Shown here one piece after another: positions 48,955 to 58,702 of a DNA stretch of 64,000 nucleotides (the stretch's first letter is position 1; each line of letters starts with the position of its first letter). The stretch is from Ilyomonas sp963847085. GTDB taxonomy: Bacteria > Bacteroidota > Bacteroidia > Chitinophagales > Chitinophagaceae. Location: NCBI GenBank assembly GCA_963847085.1, contig CAWJYO010000008.1:278335-342334 (forward strand), given 5' to 3'. The notes under the pieces are model-generated. The model saw only the letters and a program-made list of their open reading frames with translations. It did not search any database and had not been told where the DNA came from. A program made the position numbers and the translations under genes.

Positions 48955-49965
48955 ATGAAAAAAAATTTACTCCTTGCAGGAATGCTTTTGTTAGCATTTA
49001 CCACTTCTTTGTTCGCACAAGATGTTCATTTCTCTCAATTTTTTGAAACGCCGTTATTGCGCAATCCATCGCTGGCAGGTTTGTTTGCAGGCGATGTTCG
49101 TGTGCAGGGCGTGTATCGCACGCAGTGGCAAAGTGTAACGGTTCCGTTTGTTACACAATCCATCAATGCCGAGTACAAAATGCCCATTGGCAACAGCAAC
49201 GATTTTGTTACTGCAGGTATGCAAATTCTGCACGACCAGGCAGGCACAACGGCATTAACCACAACCAATGTTTATCCTGCCATCAACTATCACAAAGCAT
49301 TGAGTGCTGATAAATCAACTTACCTTTCGTTGGGTTTTATGGGTGGTTACGTGCAGCGCAGTATTGACCGTTCGAAAATAACAACTGATGCTACTTACAC
49401 GCATGGTGGTGATGGCGAAACCTTTGCCAATACAAAATATGGTTACTTAGATGGAAGCGCCGGTATGTCGTTCAATTCAACCTTGGGCGACGAAGGACAA
49501 ACTACATATTTTGTTGGTCTTGCGTATCATCATTTCAATAAACCTCACGCTTCTTTTTACGACGATTATACGCTTCCCATCTCACCGAAAACGGTAGTAT
49601 CAGGCGGCATTAAATTCCCGGTGGATGAAACCTCGTATCTCACGCTGGAAGCCGATTACAGCCAGCAATCGGTGAATAAAGAATTTATTGGCGGGTTGAT
49701 GTTTTCGCGTAAAATCGGAACTGATTATGAGCACCCTATGTACACCGTTCATTTCGGCGGATATGTACGCTATAAAGATGCGTTTATACCTGTTGTAAAA
49801 TTAGATTATCACCCTTTTTCTGTTGCATTAAGTTATGATGTAACCACCTCTGCATTACAAACAGCAAGTCAGTCGCGCGGTGGTTTTGAATTGTCCATTT
49901 CCTATCTTGGATTTTTAGACAGAGACAATTCAAGCAAGAATGCTGTATTGTGTCCACACTTTTAA
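48955..49965 (+). CDS. PorP/SprF family type IX secretion membrane protein
   Basis: 336 residues. Signal peptide (1-21, ending LFAQ), then DVHFSQFFETPLLRNPSLAGLF, the signature start of PorP/SprF proteins, and alternating beta-strand patterns for an outer-membrane barrel. Members help export or anchor cargo with type B sorting domains, and this gene directly follows such a cargo gene. The ATG is preceded by CCAATATC. The frame is intact. Confidence 0.93.
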   Translation: MKKNLLLAGMLLLAFTTSLFAQDVHFSQFFETPLLRNPSLAGLFAGDVRVQGVYRTQWQSVTVPFVTQSINAEYKMPIGNSNDFVTAGMQILHDQAGTTALTTTNVYPAINYHKALSADKSTYLSLGFMGGYVQRSIDRSKITTDATYTHGGDGETFANTKYGYLDGSAGMSFNSTLGDEGQTTYFVGLAYHHFNKPHASFYDDYTLPISPKTVVSGGIKFPVDETSYLTLEADYSQQSVNKEFIGGLMFSRKIGTDYEHPMYTVHFGGYVRYKDAFIPVVKLDYHPFSVALSYDVTTSALQTASQSRGGFELSISYLGFLDRDNSSKNAVLCPHF

Positions 49966-50155
49966 TAAACTTTTTGCAACGAATGGTTCGGTCCAAAAAG
50001 GAGCGAAGACAAAGGTTTATAAAGGGTGAATAAAGAATACTTCGTGTAGCTTTATTTCTTCGTTCCTTTGTGTGTGAAAGCTTAAGTGAGATTTAATCTT
50101 TTTTAAATGTTATAATTTGGCAAACATTTGGTTTCGTTATAATTTAGCATGAACG

Positions 50156-50533
50156 ATGAAAAAAAATTTACATCATAATTTTACTTTTTTACATAAAACC
50201 GGCACTCTTCTGCTGATAGCAATGTTTTGTTTTTTTGCTATTAGTTTTAAAGAGGATCAAATTCCTTCTGCCAACGTGCAGGTAGTAAAATGTTATCCCA
50301 ACCCGGCTACTTCATTTGTAAACTTTGAGTTTCCTAAAAATTTAGATAAAACCAACACGTTGTTTGTTTTTAGTTTCGTGGGTAAGAAAATGACGGAAGT
50401 GCCCCTGAGTAATGTAAACAACAACATAATAACGATTACACTTACCGATTATTATAGAGGCTTGTATGTATTTCAGCTTCGTGATAAAGGTGGCAACATC
50501 ATCGAGTCGGGTAAGTTTTCGGTAAATAAATAG
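50156..50533 (+). CDS. Stand-alone T9SS type A sorting-domain protein
   Basis: 125 residues: an N-terminal hydrophobic signal/anchor (about 17-32) and then only a type A sorting domain (VVKCYPNPATSFVNFEF, YRGLYVFQL, ESGKFSVNK). There is no cargo domain. Such minimal proteins are seen in this phylum but have no known role; they might compete for or cap the secretion machinery. A terminator follows and an 11-mer starts 5 bases after the stop. Confidence 0.8.
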   Translation: MKKNLHHNFTFLHKTGTLLLIAMFCFFAISFKEDQIPSANVQVVKCYPNPATSFVNFEFPKNLDKTNTLFVFSFVGKKMTEVPLSNVNNNIITITLTDYYRGLYVFQLRDKGGNIIESGKFSVNK

Positions 50534-50552
50534 ATTATTTGTTTTTGCATAG

Positions 50553-50587
50553 AAAGCAGCAGCCGGTTTGGTTTTGCTGCTTTTTTT
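50553..50587. terminator. Terminator after the sorting-domain protein
   Basis: 9-bp stem AAAGCAGCA / TGCTGCTTT followed by TTTT, 20 bases past the stop at 50533. Confidence 0.7.
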
Positions 50588-50666
50588 ATTCATGATGCGA
50601 TGTAATGACACAACAAATCGCATTCAAGGTTGTATAACCAATTCCCTTTTCTTTGTAAAAAAAAGA

Positions 50667-53134
50667 TTGTACACTATTGCCAACATTGCCGAAGTTATCA
50701 ATGCGAAAGCCGCACTGGCAAACGATTCTGCTACATATTGAACATTTGCTTACAGATAGCCGGCGCATTGCTTTTCCTTCTACTTCTTTATTTTTCGCAC
50801 TAACGTCTTCGCGCCGCGATGGACACAATTTTATTGAAGAATTGTACCGGCAAGGTGTTCGAAGTTTTGTAGTAAAACATACGTTCGAAAAAGCTGCATT
50901 TCCAAATGCTAATTTTTTATTCGTTGATAACACATTGCTCTGCCTTACAAGAGCTGGCAGCCTGGCATCGAAATCATTTTCAATATCCGGTGATTGGCAT
51001 TACCGGCAGCAACGGAAAAACCATTGTGAAAGAATGGCTGTATCAATTGTTATCCTCTCAATATAACATTGTAAGAAGCCCCAGAAGCTACAACTCGCAA
51101 ATTGGTGTTCCGTTAAGTGTTTGGCAGATGACAGCCGAACATAATCTTGCCATTTTTGAAGCTGGTATTTCGATGCCTGATGAAATGGATTCACTGCAGA
51201 ACATCATTCAACCTACCATTGGCATTCTTACCAATATTGGTGAAGTGCACAGCGAAAACTTTAAGAAGTAAAGAACAAAAAACGAGAGAAAAAATAAAGC
51301 TGTTTGCCCATTCGGAAATGGTGTTTTACAACAGTGATAATGCCATCATTCAAAAAGAAATGGCGCTGCTTACAAACCCGCGTTTGTTTTCGTGGGGAAG
51401 TTCAACTAATAACAATCAGCTTCAGATTGTATCGGTTAAAAAAGAGGCAAAACAAACAGTCATAACAGCAGTTTATCAAAACAAGAATATCAACTTAACC
51501 ATTCCTTTTACCGATGATGCTTCTATCGAAAATGCTATTACCTGCTGGTGTGTGTGCCTGTATTTTGATTTGAGTGAAAGCGAATGGCAGCAAGGCTTTC
51601 AGCAGTTGCATGCAATGAATATGCGATTGCAATTGGTAAAGGCAATCAATGGATGTTCACTCATTAACGACAGTTACAGCTTTGATATTTATTCATTCAA
51701 TATTGCTCTCGATTTTTTATTACAGCAAAATCAATACGCAAAAAAAACAGTTATCATTTCCGACTTTGCGGTCGCAGTTGATGATAAAATTTATCAAGCA
51801 GATTGCAGATGTTTTACATAGCAAAAAAATCAACTCGGATAATTACGGTTGGTGAAGTTTGGTTTCGCCTGAAAAGTTTGCTTCACAAAACTGAGCAAAC
51901 GCATCATTTCCTTACTACACAATCTTTCATTCAGGAATTGAATGCTGTACCATTTCATAATGAAGCCATTTTATTAAAAGGTGCACGTAGGTTTGGTTTT
52001 GAAAACATTGTGGCACAGTTAGAAGAAAAAGTGCATCGCACGGTGATGGAAATTAACTTAACCGCGCTCGCTCATAATCTCAAACAATACCAACAACAAT
52101 TACAGCCCGGAACTAAGTTAATGGCAATGATAAAAGCTGGTGGCTATGGCAGCGGCAGTGCTGAAGTTGCCAACGTGTTGCAGTTTCACAAAGTAGATTA
52201 TGTGGCGGTGGCTTATGCCGATGAAGGCACCGAATTGCGCAAAGCCAGCATTCGTTTGCCCGTAATGGTTTTGAATGTAGATGAAGCTGCGTTCGAAACC
52301 ATCATCGAAAACAATTTGGAACCCGAATTGTTTTCTTTCGCCATAATTTTTAAGTTCGATGAATACTTGCTGCAGCAAGGCATTCAGCAATATCCGGTGC
52401 ACATAAAATTAGATACGGGAATGCACCGTTTGGGTTTTGAAGAAGGAGATGTTCCGCAGCTTATTTCATTTTTACAAAGCACCAAAAGGCTGGCCGTAAA
52501 ATCGGTGTTGAGTCATTTGGCGGCAAGCGAAGCGCATGAAGAAGACGAGTTCACTTTGCATCAATATGAAGTTTTCAATCGTTGTTGCAATGAAATTGAA
52601 GCCGCTTTAGGCTATCATTTCATCAGGCATATTGCTAACTCGGCTGCCATCTTTCGGCATCCGGCTATTCAGTTGGATATGGTGCGATTGGGAATTGGCA
52701 TGTACGGTGTTGACAGTGCCAATGAACATCAGCTTCAACTGCAAACGGTTTGCACTTTAAAAACTACTATTGCACAACTTCGTAATGTAAAAAAAGAAGA
52801 TACGGTTGGGTACAACAGGCGAGGTGTGTTGCACAGAGATTCGCTTATTGCCACCATTCGCATTGGCTATGCCGATGGTTTTAGCAGGCGATTGAGCAAT
52901 GGAAATGGGTTTGTTTATTTGCGGGGTAAAAAAGTGCCTGTAATTGGTAATGTTTGTATGGATATGACGATGGTGGATGTTACTGATGTTGAAAGTGTGC
53001 AGGAAGGTGATGAGGTAGAAGTGTTTGGCAGTAATATTCCGGTACAGGAAGTTGCCAAACAATGTGGTACCATTGCTTACGAAATTTTAACGGGCATTAG
53101 CCAGCGTGTGAAACGCATTTACATTGAAGAATGA
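50667..53134 (+). CDS. Bifunctional MurF ligase / alanine racemase (five frameshifts in the MurF half)
   Basis: About 820 residues once five extra bases are removed. The MurF half (TTG start, MYTIANIAEVINAKAAL) adds D-Ala-D-Ala to the peptidoglycan precursor; marks are LLTDSRR, GITGSNGKTIVKEWL and NIGEVHSENF. The Alr half (from about 52045, VMEINLTALAHNL) makes D-alanine: PLP lysine in AMIKAGGYGSG, HIKLDTGMHRLGF, GNVCMDMTMVDV. The fusion is typical of Bacteroidota. Extra bases lie at 50736, 50938, 51266, 51798 and 51835; each skip restores sensible sequence (SATIEHLL, NTLSALQEL, NFKSKEQK, IYQQIAD, KINRIITVGE). The Alr half is intact. MurF is essential, so sequence error is likeliest. Confidence 0.92.
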
Positions 53135-53170
53135 TTCTATGTACAATGTGGAAAATATACATTGTATTCA

Positions 53171-53215
53171 TCTGCGTCATCTGCGGGCAACAATATTTTC
53201 AAACTCAGGAACATC
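53171..53215. repeat. Decayed right half of a MITE-like element
   Basis: CGTCATCTGCGGG followed by TATTTTCAAACT matches the right half of the element at 43059-43177 with several changes. The left half and target duplication are not visible. It ends about 17 bases before the fucosidase start, so it may form part of that gene's leader. Confidence 0.5.
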
Positions 53216-53231
53216 AAAATTAAATTTCATC

Positions 53232-54649
53232 ATGCTGAACCGAATCATTGTTCTTTTGTTTTTGCCTCTTTTTTTAATGGCGCAAAGCTTCTTTTTCGCA
53301 ATCAACACAACGTCCTAAGCCATCGCCTGTGCAGCAACAGTGGATGCAGATGGAGTTTTACTTATTTACTCATTTCGGTCCTAACACATTTACCGATTTG
53401 GAATGGGGTAAAGGCAGCGAAAAGGAAGAAGTGTTTAATCCCACAAACTTAGATTGCAAACAATGGTGTCGCATTGCCAAAGCAGCCGGTGCCAAAGGCA
53501 TTATCATCACGGCAAAACATCACGATGGCTTTTGTTTATGGCCCAGCCAATACAGTACGCATACGGTAAAAGAAAGTACCTGGCGAAACGGAAAAGGAGA
53601 TGTGTTGAAAGAGCTTTCCGATGCTTGTAAAGAGTACGGTTTAAAGATGGGTGTTTACTTATCGCCCTGGGACAGAAACCATCCGAAATACGGCACTGCC
53701 GAATACAATGAAGTATTTATAAATATGATGAAAGAAGTGGTGAGCCGTTATGGGCCCTTCTTTGAATTTTGGTGGGATGGCGCCAATGGTGAAGGACCAA
53801 ATGGCAAGAAGCAGGTATATGAGTGGAAGAAGTTTATTGCAACAATGAGAAAGATGGCACCTAACACAGCTTTGTTTAGTGACATTGGCCCAGATATTCG
53901 CTGGGTGGGAAATGAACGGGGCTTTGCCGACACAACAAACTGGAATACCTTAGATACGGCTGGCTTTAGCCGTGGAGCAGGTGCGCCACCACAGGATACT
54001 TTGAATAAGGGCAACCGTTATGGTGCTGCATGGATACCTGCTGAATGCGATGTGAGCATCCGCCCGGGATGGTTTTATCATGCTGCCGAAGATACGGCTG
54101 TAAAAACGCCGCGGCCAGCTTTTTAATTTGTATTTAAAATCGGTAGGAAGAGGCGCATCATTATTGCTAAATGTACCGCCCGACAGAAGAGGTTTATTTA
54201 CATCTTATGATTCTTCTGCACTGATGAATTTTAAAAAATTGAGAGACGAAAGCTTTGCCAATAATTTTTGTAAGGGAATCGTGGTTACTTCATCAAAAAG
54301 GGGCAAAACAAAAGAGCTTACCGACGGCAACAATAACAGCTTTTTTGGTGTAAAAGAGGCCGAGCCAATCAGCATCCAGTTTCCTCAATCAACCAGTATC
54401 AATTGCGTTGTACTAAGAGAATATCTGCTGCAAGGTCAAAGCATTGCGCAATGCCATGTTACTTTTTACGACGAAAACAACAATGCCTTGAAAACAATCA
54501 ATGCTACAACCATCGGCAATAAACGCATTCTCACCTTTCCAACTGTGAGTGCAAAACGAATGGAGATAACGGTGGATAAAGAAGATGCCCCCGCTTCGTT
54601 AACGGAAGCAGAGGCATACAAAATTGATGATGCGCTGATAGAACAATAA
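53232..54649 (+). CDS. GH29 alpha-L-fucosidase (two frameshifts)
   Basis: About 471 residues after two extra bases are removed. Signal peptide (IIVLLFLPLFLMAQS), then the GH29 catalytic domain: MEFYLFTHFGPNTFTDLEW, ITAKHHDGFCLWPS, MGVYLSPWDRN, and WWDGANG with the likely nucleophile Asp; a C-terminal beta domain follows. It removes alpha-L-fucose from glycans, probably in the periplasm or at the surface. Break 1 is in the T run 53292-53296 (skip gives SFFSQSTQRPKPSP). Break 2 is near 54112 (skip gives KTPGQLFNLYLKSVGRG). It follows murF-alr after 97 bases. Confidence 0.88.
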
Positions 54650-54755
54650 ACGGTTTTGATTTTTGACCGCAATGTGCTGCAAGATTTTCGTTGTGTAAAC
54701 GCTTTCTATTTTACTTGCAGCTTGTAGCTAATAGCTCGAAGCTTCTTCTCTCGAG

Positions 54756-55043
54756 TTATCTCCAGCCGCCACGACGCCAATAGTAGCCGCGCGAACCATG
54801 TTCCCAACCTCCGGGTGCATACGTTCTGCCCCCATGCGGACGCGCCCAATAGCCGTTGCGGTACAGGTAACGACCGCCGCTCCAGTAATACTCACCGCCA
54901 ATCCAAACATAGCCGGGACCCGGTGCCATAGGTTGTGCATAGGCCACTGGCGGCGGAGGCGACGATACATAATAACCGCCGTAACAACTGTATAGTGATG
55001 TTATTAATAAGGAGCAAACAACAGCATAAACAATCTTTTTCAT
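54756..55043 (-). CDS. Small YXWGXW-type repeat lipoprotein
   Basis: 95 residues. Lipoprotein signal with lipobox LYSC, a Pro-rich linker (SSPPPPVAYAQPMAPGPGY), then Trp/Tyr/Gly repeats (YVWIGGEYYWSGGRYLYRNG, RRGGWR) like those of YXWGXW-repeat proteins. Probably in the outer membrane facing the periplasm; function unknown. Divergent from lspA. Confidence 0.7.
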   Translation of the reverse strand: MKKIVYAVVCSLLITSLYSCYGGYYVSSPPPPVAYAQPMAPGPGYVWIGGEYYWSGGRYLYRNGYWARPHGGRTYAPGGWEHGSRGYYWRRGGWR

Positions 55044-55166
55044 AATGTCTTTATTTCATCAATGCTGAAACGTTTTGTTTAACGATTGGTTTAATAACCG
55101 CAGTTATAAAAAGAACATTTAACATTCATCGTATTTGTAGCTGCAAAGCACTTTCCTCAAAAAAAT

Positions 55167-55174
55167 TATCTTCG
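55167..55174 (+). promoter_or_regulatory. -7-like box of lspA
   Basis: TATCTTCG followed by CGG, 27 bases before the start codon at 55194; close to the atpD box. Confidence 0.4.
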
Positions 55175-55193
55175 CGGCATATACATTTGTTCA

Positions 55194-55877
55194 ATGAAAA
55201 AAGGATGGCAGGTTGCCTTGTTTATTTTTCTCATTCTCTTAGCCGATCAGGTATTAAAAATTTATATCAAAACGCATTATTATTTGGGTGAAGAACACAA
55301 TGTACTCGGTCGTTTTTTCCGCTTGCATTTTGTTGAAAATCCCGGTATGGCCTGGGGCTGGAAGTTTGGCGGCGACTGGGGTAAACTCATACTTACACTC
55401 TTTCGGTTGGTGGCAGTTATTCTTGGCATTTTTTATTTGCGCAGCATCATCCATAAAAAATATCATCCCGGCTTTATTATATGCGCGGCGCTCATTTTTG
55501 CAGGTGCTGCGGGCAACTTAATTGACAGCATGTTTTACGGTATGATTTTCAACAATAGCGATTTCTTTATACGCAATATTGCAGTACTGTTTCCGCGAGG
55601 CGGCGGCTATGCAGGCTTTCTTCATGGGCAGGTGGTTGACATGCTGTATTTCCCTTTGATAGACTCGCACTTCCCTTCCTGGATGCCCATTTGGGGTGGC
55701 GAAGAGTTTGAATTTTTTAGTCCTGTTTTTAATATTGCCGATGCTTCCATTTCGGTTGGTGTAATTGCCATTTTGTTATGGCAAAAAAGGTTCTTCCCAA
55801 AGAGAATACATCCATCAACAGGCAATCCAACGGTAATTTCCACGTCGCCCGATGGAACACAGATGACACGCATTTAA
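55194..55877 (+). CDS. lspA: Lipoprotein signal peptidase (signal peptidase II)
   Basis: 227 residues with four membrane helices. The catalytic Asp pair is expected at D111 (GAAGNLIDSMFYG) and D183 (FNIADASISVG). About 70 residues separate the two, roughly 45 more than in E. coli, owing to a periplasmic loop insertion (FNNSDFFIRNIAVLFPRG and beyond) typical of this phylum. It cuts the signal from diacylated lipoproteins such as SusD in this window. The C-terminal tail is hydrophilic. Confidence 0.93.
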   Translation: MKKGWQVALFIFLILLADQVLKIYIKTHYYLGEEHNVLGRFFRLHFVENPGMAWGWKFGGDWGKLILTLFRLVAVILGIFYLRSIIHKKYHPGFIICAALIFAGAAGNLIDSMFYGMIFNNSDFFIRNIAVLFPRGGGYAGFLHGQVVDMLYFPLIDSHFPSWMPIWGGEEFEFFSPVFNIADASISVGVIAILLWQKRFFPKRIHPSTGNPTVISTSPDGTQMTRI

Positions 55878-56242
55878 TGCAGGGATGTCTGAAAATTTGG
55901 GCAAAAACAAAAGTTCCGAACCTTTAAAAGGTTCGGAACTTTTTACGAGCAGAAAATACAAAATACAGTTTTATGTACCAGGCTGTAGTAATTCTTGTTG
56001 ATCGTCTGTTACAATCGAAGATTTGTTCTTTTTCTTTTTTTAAGTAAAAAGATAAAAGAATCAGTCTTATACGTTCTGAAAAGAATTGAGCTTGTAAGCG
56101 AGTGCTAATTCAACCGCTAAGACACAAAGGCGCTAAGAGTTTCTGCGAGAACTCATTCACCTCTTTTCTCTGCGGTTAAAATATGGACAAAAACAAACTT
56201 CGCGCCTCCGTGTCTTCGCGGTTAAAAAAATCAAATTCAATC
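55878..56242. other. Gene-free stretch between lspA and hemF
   Basis: Holds an 11-mer in reverse (55901), a terminator (55909-55943) and an imperfect repeat (56108-56240) with CCGCTAAGACACAAAGGCGC and CTCCGTGTCTTCGCGG, part of a palindrome type that recurs in the window. A 20-residue in-frame extension of hemF overlaps it and is rejected as start. Confidence 0.4.
55909..55943. terminator. Terminator of lspA
   Basis: 16-bp perfect arms (55909-55924 and 55928-55943) with AAAA and TTTT ends, 31 bases past the lspA stop. Confidence 0.8.
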
Positions 56243-57172
56243 ATGTTGAAAACTACTATCAAACAACAATGGATTCAGTTGATTCATACTTTACAAGATG
56301 ATATTTGCGCAGCTTTGGAAGCCTGCGATGGCGCTGCCTTTTTTAAAGAAGATTTCTGGCAAAGAGAAGAAGGCGGTGGTGGCAAAACAAGAGTCATTGC
56401 CAACGGAAATGTATGGGAAAAAGGCGGGGTGAATACATCGGTTGTGTTTGGAAATGTAACGCCGCAAATGCGTACTGCACTTACAATTGATGGCGACAAA
56501 TGGTTTGCCTGCGGCCTGAGTTTAGTCATTCATCCCCGCAATCCGTTTGTGCCAACGGTTCACGCCAATTACCGCATGTTTGAATTGTATGATGAAGAAG
56601 GCAATGTGATTGACAGATGGTGGGGCGGCGGCACCGATTTAACTCCCTATTATTTGTTTGAAGAGGATGCAATACACTTTCATCAAACCTATAAAAATAC
56701 CCTGGATGCGTTTGATAAAAATCTATATCCCCATTTTAAAAAACATTGCGACGATTACTTTGTAAACACGCATCGGAATAATGAACGGCGTGGCATCGGC
56801 GGCATTTTTTACGATTATAAAAAAGCTGATGCACAACACGATGCTGCCTTTTGGATGAACGTTGCGGAAGCCTGTGGTTATGCGTTTATGGACGCTTATT
56901 TGCCAATTGCAAATAAGCATAAAAACAAACCTTTTAGCGAATATCATAAGCGTTGGCAGGAGATAAGACGAGGGCGTTATGTTGAGTTTAATTTAGTGCA
57001 TGACAGAGGCACTTTGTTTGGCTTAAAAACGGCTGGCAGAACAGAAAGCATTTTAATGAGCCTCCCGCCCACCGTGCGCTTTGAATACAATTACCAACCA
57101 TCGCCTGGTAGTGAAGAAGATAAATTGCTGCAAGTTTGTTTGCACCCGAAAGAGTGGGCGAGTAAAGATTGA
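56243..57172 (+). CDS. hemF: Oxygen-dependent coproporphyrinogen III oxidase
   Basis: About 309 residues from the ATG at 56243 (MLKTTIKQQWIQLIHTLQDD). HemF uses O2 to decarboxylate coproporphyrinogen III in heme synthesis. Marks: REEGGGGKTRVIANGNVWEKG at its core, HANYRMFELYD, WWGGGTDLTPYY, RRGIGGIFYDY and YVEFNLVHDRGTLFGL. It implies aerobic growth. A GntP permease follows on the same strand. Confidence 0.95.
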   Translation: MLKTTIKQQWIQLIHTLQDDICAALEACDGAAFFKEDFWQREEGGGGKTRVIANGNVWEKGGVNTSVVFGNVTPQMRTALTIDGDKWFACGLSLVIHPRNPFVPTVHANYRMFELYDEEGNVIDRWWGGGTDLTPYYLFEEDAIHFHQTYKNTLDAFDKNLYPHFKKHCDDYFVNTHRNNERRGIGGIFYDYKKADAQHDAAFWMNVAEACGYAFMDAYLPIANKHKNKPFSEYHKRWQEIRRGRYVEFNLVHDRGTLFGLKTAGRTESILMSLPPTVRFEYNYQPSPGSEEDKLLQVCLHPKEWASKD

Positions 57173-57265
57173 GTATTGAATATTGTTAATGGTTAATTGT
57201 GTTGCTTCTTATCCCTTGATTGCTGAATCTTTTTCTTGTGTCTTTCCAACTCCTATCTTTATTGT

Positions 57266-58579
57266 ATGTCATACATCTTACTCATTGCCGGCATTGCATT
57301 GCTTATCATTCTCATTGCGTGGGCCCGTTTTAATGCGTTCATCGCTTTTCTTTTGGTGGCAATGTTTATTGGCTTGTTTGGCGGCTTGCCTGTGGCATCG
57401 GTTGTTACTTCCATACAAAAAGGTCTTGGTGATATTTTAAGCAGTTTGCTTATTATCATTGCATTGGGCGCCATGTTAGGTAAACTGGTTGCTGACAGCG
57501 GTGCAGCGTTGCGTATTTCTACAGGGTTAATCAATGCTTTTGGAAAACAGTACATTGTGTGGGCGTTGGTGCTTACTTGTTTCATTATTGGCATTCCGCT
57601 TTTTTATAACGTGGCATTTGTGCTGGCGGTTCCGTTGGTAATAACCATTGCTGCGCGATACAAAATTCCGGCTGTGTACATTGGTTTGCCCGCTTTATCT
57701 GCGCTATCGGTTACGCATGGCTATTTGCCGCCGCATCCTTCGCCCGTGGCATTGGTGCAGCAGTTAAAGGCCAACATGGGCGTGACGTTGTTGTATGGCG
57801 TTATCATTGCCATTCCTGCTATTATATTGGCAGGTCCGGTGTTTGCAACTACGCTCAAAAAATATAAAAACGAACCCTTGCAGGCATTTGCTTCTAAAGA
57901 CATGGAAGAAAGCAAACTGCCTTCTCTTTCCATCAGCATCATGGCTTCTTTCTTGCCGGTTATTTTAATCAGTGTTAGCTCACTCATTTCTTATCTAACC
58001 TCATCACAAAATGGAATAGTCCGATTGATAAAAGCAATTGGCGACCCTGTGGTTGCCATGCTGATCAGCGTTTTGTTTGCCACCTTTACATTGGGCACCA
58101 GAAACGGAAAAAGGCTGAGTGCCGTAATGGCAACCATGGGAGAAGCGGTAAAAGATGTTGCTATGATTATCTGTATCATTGGGGGAGCCGGAGCTTTAAA
58201 ACAAGTGCTAACCGATACCGGCATCAGTGCACAAATTGGGGCCGGTTTAAGTCATTTATCCATTCACCCATTGCTTCTTGCATGGAGCATCAGCGCAATC
58301 ATTCGTGTGTGTGTAGGATCCGCAACTGTTGCGGGTTTAACAACGGCTGGCATTGTTGCACCAATGATTGCAACTACCGGCGTTAATGCCAACTTAATGG
58401 TGCTGGCAACCGGCGCCGGAAGCCTTATGTTTTCGCATGTGAATGATCCTGGCTTCTGGTTGTTTAAAGAGTATTTCAATTTATCGGTAAAAGACACCTT
58501 AAAAACATGGTCAATTATGGAAACCATTGTTTCAGTGGTTGGTTTGATTGGTGTGTTTGTGATTAATTTTTTTGTGTAA
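57266..58579 (+). CDS. GntP-family permease (gluconate:H+ symporter-like)
   Basis: About 437 residues from the ATG at 57266 (MSYILLIAGIALLIILIAWA). About twelve membrane helices; the family stretches are NAFIAFLLVAMFIGLFGG, SALSVTHGYLPPHPSPVAL, RVCVGSATVAGLTTAGIVAP and GAGSLMFSHVNDPGFW. It takes up gluconate or a related sugar acid with protons. No sugar-acid kinase or regulator is adjacent, so the substrate is not certain. Confidence 0.9.
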   Translation: MSYILLIAGIALLIILIAWARFNAFIAFLLVAMFIGLFGGLPVASVVTSIQKGLGDILSSLLIIIALGAMLGKLVADSGAALRISTGLINAFGKQYIVWALVLTCFIIGIPLFYNVAFVLAVPLVITIAARYKIPAVYIGLPALSALSVTHGYLPPHPSPVALVQQLKANMGVTLLYGVIIAIPAIILAGPVFATTLKKYKNEPLQAFASKDMEESKLPSLSISIMASFLPVILISVSSLISYLTSSQNGIVRLIKAIGDPVVAMLISVLFATFTLGTRNGKRLSAVMATMGEAVKDVAMIICIIGGAGALKQVLTDTGISAQIGAGLSHLSIHPLLLAWSISAIIRVCVGSATVAGLTTAGIVAPMIATTGVNANLMVLATGAGSLMFSHVNDPGFWLFKEYFNLSVKDTLKTWSIMETIVSVVGLIGVFVINFFV

Positions 58580-58702
58580 AACCAAAACGTTTTAAAAGAT
58601 GGCTTAAACCACTAAAGCCCGAAGAATACAAAGAAGCACAAAAAGAATGAAAAGAAAACTTCGTGTAACTTCTTTTCTCCGTGTCTTCATGGTTCATATC
58701 TT

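Noticed and set aside
16011..55943. The GGTTCGGAAC hairpins at 16011 and 55909 as a mobile repeat
   Set aside because: They share only the core of the stem, have different flanks and no direct repeats, and are placed as ordinary terminators.
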